Source of the DNA: Russula earlei
Taxonomy: Eukaryota > Basidiomycota > Agaricomycetes > Russulales > Russulaceae
Direction of reading: 5' to 3'
Assembly: GCA_025769875.1 (NCBI GenBank)
Contig: JAGFNK010000177.1
Span: forward strand, 1 to 64,000
Length of the DNA stretch: 64,000 nt
The position numbers and the translations under genes are program-made. Below, piece after piece: positions 53,725 through 64,000 of this stretch (within the stretch, counting starts at the first letter, position 1; each line of letters starts with the position of its first letter). The notes beneath the pieces were generated by a model. The model worked only from the letters and a program-made list of their open reading frames with translations. It was not told where the DNA came from and ran no database searches.

Positions 53725-56700
53725 ATGGCACCCATGACAAAACCGGAAACTATCTTGAAACAGGCAGAAGGCCTGGTCTCCGTCGGGCAGACTCACGCGG
53801 CCCTGCAGTCACTTACGGAGATGTTCTCGTCCAAGCGCTTCCGATCAACCCCGCTGGCCTCACTTGAACCCATCATGATACGCTTCGTCGAACTCTCCGT
53901 TGAGATGCGCAAAGGCCGTATTGCCAAAGAAGGTCTCATGCAGTACAAAAACACCGTCCAAAATACGAGCGTCGGATCGATCGAAATCGTCATCCAAAAG
54001 TTCGTCACTCTCGCCGACGCCAAGCTCCAGGAGGCCCAAGAAAAGGCAGAGAAGGCCGCCGCGGACGCTGTCGCAGACGTCGACGATCTCGAGGCGACAG
54101 AGACCCCCGAAAGTATACTCCTTGCTGCTGTCAGCGGCGATCAGAGTCGAGATCGGACCGATCGCGCTCTTGTAACCCCATGGCTCAAATTTTTATGGGA
54201 GAGCTATCGTACTGCATTAGAAACATTAAAGAACAATGCTCGCCTGCAAGTCATCTATCATGTGCGCCTGACTTTCATATCCATCTCCTCGTCTGATTTC
54301 TTCCCATAGCAAATCGCACAACAAGCATTTCAATTTTGTCTCAAGCACCAGCGCAAGGTCGAATTTCGACGTCTTTGCGAGACTCTACGCCTCCACCTCT
54401 CCAATGTTGCAAAATACGCGCACCAGCCGCATGCGATCAACCTCCAGGATCCCGATACGCTTCAGCATTACCTTGACGCTCGCTTCGCGCAGCTCAACAC
54501 CTCTGTGGAGCTCGAGCTCTGGCAGGAGGCTTTCCGATCTGTGGAAGATGTCCACAATCTCCTGATCATGGCCAAGAAGGCTCCCCGCCCGGCAATGATG
54601 GCCAATTACTACGAGAAGCTTACCAAAATATTTTTGATGAGCGGCAATGCACTCTACCATGCCGCCGCGTGGGGTAGATTTTATGGCGTGACCACCACTA
54701 TCGGAGGACGGTCTGACGAAGAGCTCAGCAGACTCGCGGGTCAAGTTCTCGTCAGCGCTCTCGCGGTTCCCGTCAACCAGAAGGCAGAGGAGTCTGCCGC
54801 CGAGGAAATTAAGGGTAGGACGGGGCGTCTAACGTCATTACTTGGGTTGACCAAGACGCCAACCCGGACGGGCCTTCTCAATGATGCGGTGCGTTCTCTT
54901 CTCAGTGGCAAGTGGATACTCTCTTGACAGCTATCTATAGCTCTCGCGCAATGTGCTCAAGCTTGTGTCGGAGAACATCCGATCGCTTTACACCATACTT
55001 GAAGTGACTTTTGACCCTTTGACACTCTGTGTCAAAGTCGCCTCCCTTTTCCGTGCTCTTTCAGAGGATACCTCTTACGCGCCCTATCTGCCATTGCTGC
55101 AGCGTGCACTTCTTTCACGGCTTATCTCACAGCTTGCACAAGTCTACTCATCTATCACTATTGATGACCTACTTGCTCTCCTTCAGCCTCTGCGAGACGC
55201 CCTTCCCGAGGCGGGTGGAGATTCCACGATCTACGAACCAGAGCAAATCGAGGCCTATATTATGCGAGGTTCTCATGCTGGCGAGCTCAACGTCCGCATT
55301 GATCACGCGTCTGGCACTCTCCAGTTCGTTGATGACCCTTTTACTGGTTCTGATGATCCACAACCCTCCTCGCATGGCATCGTAGTCCAACCCTCCGATG
55401 CGTCTCTCGTGCGGACGCGCCTCAGTAGCATTGCTGGCGCACTAAATCACGCACTGGCAATCCTCGAACCCCCTCCCTTGCCCCTGGCTGAGGAGCAACG
55501 CACCCGCGTTGCGGCACTTATCACCGCAGCTGATGCCGAGCGCAAGGCCTTACAACTTCACCGAGCGATAGTTGCGCGCCGTCGCGAGCTGCTTTCCGAG
55601 CTTGCTGCCCGGAAGGAGAAGGAGGAACAGAGTCGCAGGTCGGAGGAGTCACGCCAGGCGAAATTCGATGAAACACGCCGGGCAGTCGAGGACGCGCGTA
55701 GACGCGAGATTGAACGTGCGCGCGCGGAGATTCAGCAGCGCAGGAACGAAGAAGCACGCCAACTCGCCCAAAGCCTCAAGGAGCGTGGCAATCTCAAGGT
55801 TGATATCGATGTGAGCTTCCAATTCTGTGCTATCTTCATAGTGACAATGACCATTGCTACAGGATGTCGAAAACCTGAATACTGATAACCTTATGCGGCT
55901 TCAAGTCGAGCAGCTGGAGAAAGAGAAGAAGGAGCGCGAATCTCGGTTACGCGTCATTGCCAAGCGGATCGATCACACTGAGCGTGCATACCGACAACAG
56001 GAGCGCCCGTTGCTGGCGGAAGACTACGAGCTGCAACAGACGAGCGACCGTGCGACATTTGAGCAAATCCAGAAGGATCGTATTGATACAGCGCGGCTCG
56101 CACATAAACGAGATCTGGAGACGAAGAAACGCCTCTCACGTATACTTCCAGAGTTTGAGGCACGCAAGGCGATCGTCCTAGAGAAGCGTAGTGCTGAATA
56201 CGAACGCAAGCAATCTACGGCACAAGCAAAGCTCGACGAAGAAAAAGCAAAGCGCCGTGCCGTAGTGCTCAAGGCGCGCGAGGAAGAGCGCCTACGGCAA
56301 GAAGCGGCAGAAAAAGCCAGCCGCGAAGCAGAAGAGCTTGAGCTGAGGAAGCTAGAAGGTATGTTGTGCATGGCCTGAAACCCTACCCTCTTTGTCTCTT
56401 GGCGTCGTTCTCTTGCTTATGTTTCTTTAACAGAGGAAGCACAAGAGCGTGCGGCGGCGGAGGCCGCGAAGCGCGAAGAGGAAGAACAGATCGTCCGAAT
56501 GCGTGAGGAACGCGAGAAACAGCGTGCGGCAGATCTCGAACGTATCAAGCTGCAGCAGCAGAGGGAGGAGGAAGCAGCACGACGAGCCGAGGAGCGGCGC
56601 AGGCAGCCGCCTGCCGCGACCGCGCCTGCACAGGATAGTGCTTGGCGGCGTCCTCCTGGTCCGCCCTCTGCCCCTACGCCTGCACCAGTCCGCACTCCCC

Positions 56701-56945
56701 CGCGCTCCGAGAGCCCCACACCGTCAGGACCATCACGGCTGTTCGGTCGTGGAGTAGCGACTGGCGCGCCCGCTACTGGTTGGCGTGCCCGTGAACAAGC
56801 AAAGAGTGCAACTCCGACTACGGCTGGAAGCCCCGCACCGCCGACCGGAGCCCCTTCAGAGCCAAGAAGGGCCGAGAATAGGGACGACGGGATCCAGGCT
56901 GCGAAAAATGTATGGAAGTCCTCAAGATTACGGAGTCAGCAATGA
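53725..56945 (+). CDS. TIF32: translation initiation factor eIF3 subunit a (Tif32)
   Basis: The largest scaffold of eIF3, contacting the 40S subunit and mRNA during initiation. Exons: 53725-54261, 54310-54888, 54941-55810, 55863-56358 and 56434-56945, giving 997 aa, close to the usual fungal length. Introns are 48-75 bp with GT-AG ends and keep frame throughout. The N-terminal helical repeat region begins [19 protein letters not shown] and includes [18 protein letters not shown] and [19 protein letters not shown]. The PCI/winged-helix region is around residues 370-520 ([47 protein letters not shown]). A long, highly charged coiled coil follows (residues 570-870, for example [20 protein letters not shown]). 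The end is Pro/Ala/Arg-rich. The start ATG is the first in frame after the promoter, with good identity to family N-termini. Confidence 0.95.
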
Positions 56946-57550
56946 GTCGACTCGGATTCGTTTTAGTGTCATTTCCGGAACTTGATGTGCATTACGCTCC
57001 ATCGCAATCGCACTGCAAGGTTTGTGTGCTCTCAGTCTACACTCGCATCATCTTTACGTAACTTTACTGGACTGAATATTCCGTACTGTTAATGGGAGGT
57101 CACCGATAACAACATTGAGTGTAGTACAAATGCGAGATTTAATATAGATGAGCGAGAGGAAATATGGCCCTGAAAGTGACAAATAAGAAAGAAGTCCAAT
57201 ATGAATGCCGCCTCTTGCTGAGATTGCGATAGCGATATTTGAGATGTCAATCTGGTACCTTCAGAAGGGACTAAATCTCGGTAGTGGAAGGTTCTACGTT
57301 GAATATCCAGGATCAGTCCTTTTGCGCTTCTTCCTCCGCTTCGAGCATCATTACTGATGTACAAAATCGTCATCAATGAACCGAGCCATGTTTCGAAAAA
57401 CAACAAACTCACCTCCCCAAGATGAATTTTGCATCGACGCAAGCACGTCATGATCATAGTCTTCAGACGAGAACGACGAGTCGCGAAGCACCGACAAGTC
57501 TCGTCTGCTCACGGGTCAAGTAAGCGAACCAGTAAAGCGAAGCGATCAAT
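56946..57550. other. intergenic region between convergent eIF3a and CCH1
   Basis: 605 bp holding the 3' ends of both genes. Short open frames on the minus strand have no recognisable content. It should contain both polyadenylation regions; I can name no single signal with confidence. Confidence 0.5.
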
Positions 57551-60500
57551 CTAAATGGACGACCCAAGAGTCGAAACGACGTACGTGTACCGCAGCCCCA
57601 GGTCCGCAGAGAGAGCACTCATATCGCTCGTCCGACGGTCGCGGTGAAGTCCTCTCAAGGACTGATTGGAGTCGGAGGGTCCTGCCCCTCCGATGGGCGG
57701 AAGGTCCGACACGTCAAATTGATCTCGCCGCGTCGGCGTATCGGGCTCCGTCCAGCTGGCACCTGGTGAGTGCATCCTGGCTGAGGTGATGTCACGACTA
57801 CTGACAGGCGGCGGGGTGGAGGGAATTTCTTCGACCACGACTATCTCAGGCACGTCTAAATCAAAGAGTTTGTGAGTATAGCACGGCCAATGGCGGCAAG
57901 ACATAACACACCGTGCTCAGCGCCGGCTTCTCTGGCTTGCCGCCGCTTGGCCAAGAAGCGCCGTCGTTCAGAAATGCTTTCCAACAACGACCTCACGCGA
58001 TCCAGATCGACGAGGCCAGTTACGAGTTTGTTGGTTCTCGCGCGAAGAACGAGATCTTTCAAACTGATTTCGTACGTCAGACGCCATACCCCGTAGTAGG
58101 GCTCGAGGGATCGACTTACACGAGGGCATCCGTATCGACAATCAACTTATGATGGGCAAGGAGCATGAGCATATCGGTGAACGATATTCCCTTCTTGTGC
58201 TGATGAGTGATGATCGCTTCGTGATACAGGCGGCTAAAGAGTTTGCGGCGTCGTCGGATATTTTCATAGTCGATTGCTGATAGCTTGGAATTCAGTAACC
58301 TGAGGTCGACGCCGTGAGATGATTTCGTGCCAGGCTTCCACTTGAAGTCGGGGTCTGTCGCATCCTTACAAGAAGCCACTATGGTCTGGACGCTAAACTC
58401 CGTTGGATAGATGCGAACTTCGAAAATCCCGCCCAATTTCTGCACGCGCGTGGAAGTTGAAAACGGGGCCATGTCCGAAGAGCAAAAAACTCACTCTGAA
58501 AAAGGGGACAAGCTGCGCGCGTTCCAAGAGTCCCGTCCTTGGGTTTGCAAATTCCCTCCAGACCTTTTTGAAAGCCCGCATCTCCTCTCGCGTAACAGTC
58601 TTCACGCCGCCAGTGGTTTGATACACGTACGAAAAGTTTTCGACGACGAGACCTGCATAACATCAGTACCCAGTAACGCGGAAATGATGCAAATGGATTC
58701 ACCAGTGAACATGTTCACGAAGATGTACTATGCAACCCGATAAATAGGTAGACAGGTTAGAGTGGACACACCACGTACCATGCTCAGAATGTTCCATGAT
58801 ATAAAAAGTGTGTAAGCCCAGCCGACGCTCCCGCAGTCCGACACCTGATTGTCCTGAGGTGAAATGGTACACCTGGGATAATTAATGGTGCTAAATTGTT
58901 TGATCAGAACGAGAAGGGATGACACCGGACGATATGAGTGACCGCTCACAAATCATGCATGTACTGGTTCCAGCCCTCGCTTAAGTTGGATAAGAGAGTC
59001 AGGGACGGGTGTATTTCGACGGAAGGCGATGTGCGGTACGCACCCAGTAGTCATGAATGCAAGCATTACGAGCGCATTACCCATCGTCGAATAGTTTTGA
59101 GTGCGAGTCTCGGCAGTGTTCCACTTGGTCAGACTGAAAACCTCCAAAAAAAGTATACCGAAGAACAGGAACAGAACGACCCAGAGCGAGAGGAGGCTGA
59201 AAATAACCGGCAAACTGGAGCTGGACAAAGGATTGGAGCTCATGAGCTATAAGACAGAGAAGTGGTTTCGCGACGTACACAGCGGTCTTGAACAATTTGT
59301 TCAGGTTGTTCATGCGTTGCACCAACTTGAACGCGACGCTGACCAGGAAGAGCTTTTGCAGTTGATCGATGAGGTATCCGCTAGCGCCAACTCGCACTGA
59401 GATGGTCGTGAGAAGACTGCCCGTAGCAACAACGACATCGAAGATGTTCCAGCCGTTGGCACGGAAGCTTCGCCAGCCGAGACCATAGAAGCGCACAAGG
59501 ATGTCCACCGCATATATGACGGTGATGAAGAGAAAGAAGTCATCTACACGATTAATCAGGATAACCAAGCAGAGAAATTGGGCAAAGCTCTAGAGGCTCA
59601 CTTCTGAGATCGTCTACAGCGGTTGGTGGTGCGAAGGTTTGCGTCCTGAAAGTTAGACCTTTCAACATTCTTGTCTGTTACTCGGACATTTGGGAACCCT
59701 TACATGAGCGCAATAATGTGAACAGTGAACAGCACCGTCATCATTCGTGTCCACCATCCATGCTTGTAGACTGCACGGTCGAAACACCAAGCTCTGAACG
59801 CTTGTATGGGCCGCTCTCTCGGACGTTTGGAGGGCCTCTGGCACCTGAGCAACTTCTCGAGGTCGATCCACTCCCTCTGCGGCTGCGTCAGCAGTGCAGA
59901 GCCAGTCTTTGCCCTGAAGTTCCCGATGATAATGCTGACAAGATACACAAAAAAAACTCGCAATCAGCTCGACGAGCGCAGCTGATAAAATTCCAGAAGC
60001 TCACCTGACGAAGAGCGTGAGAATGACTACACCACCAAGTAGGTTATAGACGACGAAAAATATCGCGTTGACCTGCGATGCGTTGGTTTGTGGTTGCTGG
60101 TCAGGGCCTGTGATGCTCGTCACGACGCCCATGACATCGATCCAGCCCTCCAGGGAGACAATCTCAAAGAGGATAAGTAGCGACTGGCGGAACGAGTCAA
60201 AGGAGAATGTCGTCGACGGCGACGGGTTCGACCACACGCGGGGAACCGGGAACGAAAAGGCAGGGCCGCCATTGCTACTGGTCACCACGCTGTTCTGGAA
60301 CTCGTCGATGCAGTCAGAGAGCCCCGAGACGCTCCCATCGTTACAGGTGTTCGTTAGTCCAGCGAAGATGTTCAGACCCCAGACGGCATAGGGAATCATG
60401 TACAGCATGGCGAGCATGGCTGCGTCGAGGATACGCACGATGCCCGAGATAATCAGCGTCTCGAACGTGGAACGCATCATTTCGATGAGCGTGATCAGCT

Positions 60501-63500
60501 TGAGTGCCCGCAGAGCTTTCAGCGACCGCGTGAACCGACTGAGACCCCCGATGAAAATCAGACCAGTCCCAACATTGACGAGGATGCCGACCATGATAAA
60601 AAAGTCGAGAACGTTCCAAATACTCCGAACATACGCGTTTGGAGTGAAGAGGAACCCGTCTGCGACGATCTTGATGATGAACTCCACCAGGAGCGTGAGC
60701 CCAAATACGGACTCGGCGACGTCGAACCACGAACCGCGCACACGTCCATGCTCTGCGTAGTAATTCCAGCGATACATGGGCGTGGCAACCGACTCGACGA
60801 CGATCCCTCCGATAACGGCGATTAGCAGGACCAGTTGGAAGATGGTGTGGGCGATCGTCGATGACCGGACTCCGTTGATGCGCTCACCACCTGCTGGCCG
60901 AACGAGCAACTGGCAGATACGGCGCACAGCATTCTTCTGCGATAACATCCAGAAAGTTTTGTCGAACGTGGGGTGATTCCGGATGAAATCGGCTTTGAGA
61001 GCTCTGCGTTCACCCATTGCGTCGATTGTATCTTCCCCTGCGGTGGCCTCATTGTTATTGATGATCGCAAGCAAGTCCCTAAAGAGTACACTTAAATTGG
61101 TCTAGAAGCATGCCAACAACAAACACGACCCACAAGTGCAGGTCTAAATCTGCTTCGGTGGTCTCATGCGGATCACTGTTCGTATGTGCGTGCCGCAGGG
61201 GGGCAAGGGGTATGTCGTCCGATTGCGGGTCACCGATGAACAGCCGATGCAGTATGTTCAGCGACCTATTTGTGGCGTGGCGCACAGGCATTCTATTACC
61301 CGACGCCCGGATCTAGTATGAGCCCGTCAGAGGAAAGGTGAACACAAAACACCCAAGAAAGGGAAAAAAGCTCACACGACTGGGCCGCCGCTCGGGCATG
61401 GGGAGGACATAGTCTTGTATGACGGCTTTCTGAATGGGCAGCACGAGGTTCGAAGGAAGATTCTCCACGCCGACAGCACTGGGGGAAGACTTGAACCACC
61501 GGTACGGGTTAAGCTTGTGGATCCATGGTGCCCAGGACTGCTGCTGCGTCTGAAAGTAGTGGTCAGCTTGCTGGCCGCGCTTGGCCTCCTCGGCGATGCT
61601 AAAGTTTTCGTTGATAACGGCTATGAACATTTGCAGCACGATGACTACAGAAGTGGAAGGTACGCTCTGATTAAAACTCCAACCCGTGCTCTCTCAAAAA
61701 GAAAATGAAGATATGACTCAACAGTTTGCAAAGAAGAACCACCCCACAAAGAAGAGAATGACAACCCACGCCTGGCGCAGAGGTAGCTCTGCCACCGCGG
61801 CACTATATAGGACGTTGGTCCAATTCTCGGACGAGAAGACCTGGTACACAGCCAAGAAGGAAGTGAAGATCTGGCCGAAGTTCATGGCCAGGCTGTTCTG
61901 CATGTCACCACGGAGGAGTTGCACGGCAAAGAGAGAGGCAAGGTAGTTGACGATCATGAGGAAGAGCACCATGTTCGCGAGGCCGCGCATGTTCCCGAAC
62001 ACAGACAGTAGCAGGGGCCTCATGCGTGGGATCTCGAGGATGACACGATAGAACCGTGCAAGTTGGAAGATCGTAAGCCACGGGTACGCAGGCGAGTTGT
62101 GTACAACCGGAATCTGGATAAATGTTGAGCCGATGGCGAGCACGAGGTCAAGGTAGTTGTTGCCCTGAACGAAGAAGCCGCGCCAGTCGGGCATGTGTGC
62201 GACGAGGCGAATGACGATTTCGATGTCGAACGCAATTGTGATCACCAGCTCGCCAATGTTGAGAATCTGGCTATGCACCGAGGTGATTTCAACTTCTCGC
62301 GTGGCTTGGAGGACAAGCGACGCGAGAGCGAGGGCTACCCAACACCATCGGATATTCTCGTACACTTCTCGGACGATGTTCTTTCGTGCCGTACGGAGAG
62401 GGTCGGTCCCGGTAGCCCATGCCTCGTCTTGCTCGTCGATGATGGATTGAATGCTAAGAAAAGCACATAGAATCTAAAGGAAAAAAGAGGGGTGATGATC
62501 ACTTACGGTGCAGCAGAAAAGGCGCTTGATCGCGTTTCTGTTCTAATAGCGAAAAATGTGTTCGTGATCACGGCGACGAACAAATTGATAAGCCAAAAAT
62601 TGAGCACGACGAGGCAAGTGATGAAAAAGAAGCAGGAAATGAAGAACTCCGCGTCAATCACGGAGTACATCAATGGTGACCACTGCGATGGACGGAGGAA
62701 TATCAGTGACCACGACTCGGAGAAAAGGTATATTAAACCTGCTCACTGTGTTGGCGGACGCCACGATGAATACCTGCAAAGCGGAGTAGTAGATGGTATC
62801 GAAGCTCTCGAGGTTACTCTGTGGATTTGTTGATTCCTAACGAAATCTTTAACATCGCCCGCACGGCGGGTTTGAGCAAGACTACAGACCTTGCAGACCT
62901 GGCCAAGAGGGCAGATGTAACCCTTTATGGTGACATTCCGGCCATCCCGAGCGATATAGGGCATGACGGAGAGGCTGACTGGGTCGATGTAACCCCCGCA
63001 CATATGGTTCAGTTGGGCTTCACCCTCACCAAGGGTTGGCTCCAAATAACATGACCGGCGAAGCGAACCTTTAAAAGACTGAACGCCAATGATCCTGTGG
63101 GCGAACGTGAGAAAGTCAGCCTGCTCGCGCAAAGACGAGACGTACGAGAACAAAACCACGGCAAAAAGCACGAAATATGCCACGCTGGCGAGAAGTGGGC
63201 GTGCAAGCTTGAGCGAGTGCATGATGGTCTGAATCAAGCGGAATGGTCATGAGTGTCCAGCGCGCTCGCACTAACGTTTGTGCTACTCGGTGTCTATCAC
63301 TCACCGTCGTGCCGGATGTGATCGTCAGCAACCTCGCCGTTCTCAACACGCTCAGAGCACGAAATAAACCAAGGTGGTACTTTCCGTGCTCGACACCCGT
63401 CTGCGCGAGTATAAACGTGATCCAAAAAGCTATCAGTGACAAGGCATCGGTGCGCGTCCAGCTGTGGCGCAGGTAGGGGACGTTACGGCGTGTGACGCCG

Positions 63501-63968
63501 CGGGCGAGGTTGATACTGAACTGGAACGGAAGAATGAGTAAGTCTTGCTGCTGTTGCATGTACGCGGTATGCGCTGTCGCAGCCGAGGATGAAGACGGCA
63601 ACTTTTGAAGAAGCGGCGCGCCAGTGTTGCTCCGCCTGCGACCCGTGGGGGCAGAGCTGATGAGGTTTACACTGGAAGTGGCGGCTGATGTCACGCCGAC
63701 GGAAGGGGAGACGTATCCTGGAGGAGGACTTGAAAGCGCAAAAGGGCGGGTGACATTGTCATAGAGATATTGTATGCGATGTAGAAGAGTGCCTTTGCGG
63801 TTAAGCTGGGTGGGATGGTGGGAGGACGTGGCTGAAATGGGGCGAAAGATCGAGGTGGCAGTATTGGGATGCATCTGGTCATCGACTGGAGAAGTAAAAA
63901 GAGCACTGACGGGGATCTCAGGATCGAGGACGAGTCCAGATACGCACATTCGGGCGAATGCCTCGAAA
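57551..63968 (-). CDS. CCH1: voltage-gated calcium channel Cch1, 5' end beyond the window
   Basis: Pore subunit of the high-affinity plasma-membrane calcium channel, which in fungi works with Mid1. Four channel repeats lie in order on the minus strand. Repeat I is at 63968-62500 (S4 [16 protein letters not shown], pore [14 protein letters not shown]6 [13 protein letters not shown]). Repeat II is at about 62440-61600 (pore [12 protein letters not shown]6 [10 protein letters not shown]). Repeat III is at 60870-59930 (S4 [20 protein letters not shown], pore [12 protein letters not shown]). Repeat IV is at 59750-58700 ([20 protein letters not shown], pore [12 protein letters not shown]). An EF-hand-like region ([20 protein letters not shown], 58590) and a Ser/Pro tail end at TAG 57551. 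Many short introns interrupt it, for example 63229-63304. The selectivity positions read N-E-E-E. The 5' boundary at 63968 is an intron acceptor (CTGCAG), so the N-terminus lies outside. No frame-breaking change was seen. Confidence 0.93.
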
Positions 63969-64000
63969 CTGCAGAAAGTGTCAGTACGTGAGAAGGAGAG

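Overview
The window looks like one stretch of a filamentous basidiomycete genome, most likely an Agaricomycete. Host genes carry many 48-68 bp introns with GT-AG ends and CTAAY-type branch points, and they encode eIF3a, Bud32, a Cch1 calcium channel and an epsin. The transposon set (pogo/Tigger, PIF/Harbinger, hAT, chromodomain Ty3/gypsy and many solo LTRs) resembles what I know of Cantharellales such as Rhizoctonia, but that placement is a guess.

The window has two compartments. About 1-32 kb and 36-49 kb is transposon-dense: nearly every base examined belongs to an element, and elements sit inside elements. Insertions can be placed to the base because target-site duplications (TSDs) survive: TA for pogo, TTA for Harbinger, 8 bp for hAT and 5 bp for LTR elements. 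Removing them on paper often restores a reading frame. Six LTR families (called A, B, C, D, E and G here) give 21 LTR copies; only one pair (G) flanks an internal region, a Ty3/gypsy chromovirus at 18665-27583 on the minus strand. The pogo copy at about 1.1-8.9 kb carries a Harbinger MITE that itself contains a small LTR-like element, plus an A LTR holding a G LTR holding an E LTR. The pogo copy at 9601-17086 has intact 55 bp TIRs and carries A and E LTRs and a two-gene Harbinger element. A hAT element with 10 bp TIRs and an 8 bp TSD lies at 36285-39555.

The gene-rich compartment is about 49-64 kb, plus one host gene at 33-35.5 kb. It holds, in order: an epsin on the minus strand whose 3' end is fused to a Harbinger fragment; a tRNA-Gly(UCC); an MFS monocarboxylate-type transporter (minus); Bud32 (minus); eIF3a (plus, divergent from Bud32); and most of CCH1 (minus, convergent with eIF3a and running off the right edge). 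Apart from the shared promoter of Bud32 and eIF3a, nothing suggests that these genes work as a pathway.

The observations most worth a second look are: a third ORF in the env position of the gypsy element, with CTD-like repeats, a zinc knuckle and its own TATA-like box; nonsense mutations in the elements that are mostly TGA where CGA (Arg) is expected, pointing to CpG deamination; two LTRs whose flanks do not match, marking recombination breakpoints; and the epsin-transposon chimera beside one of them.
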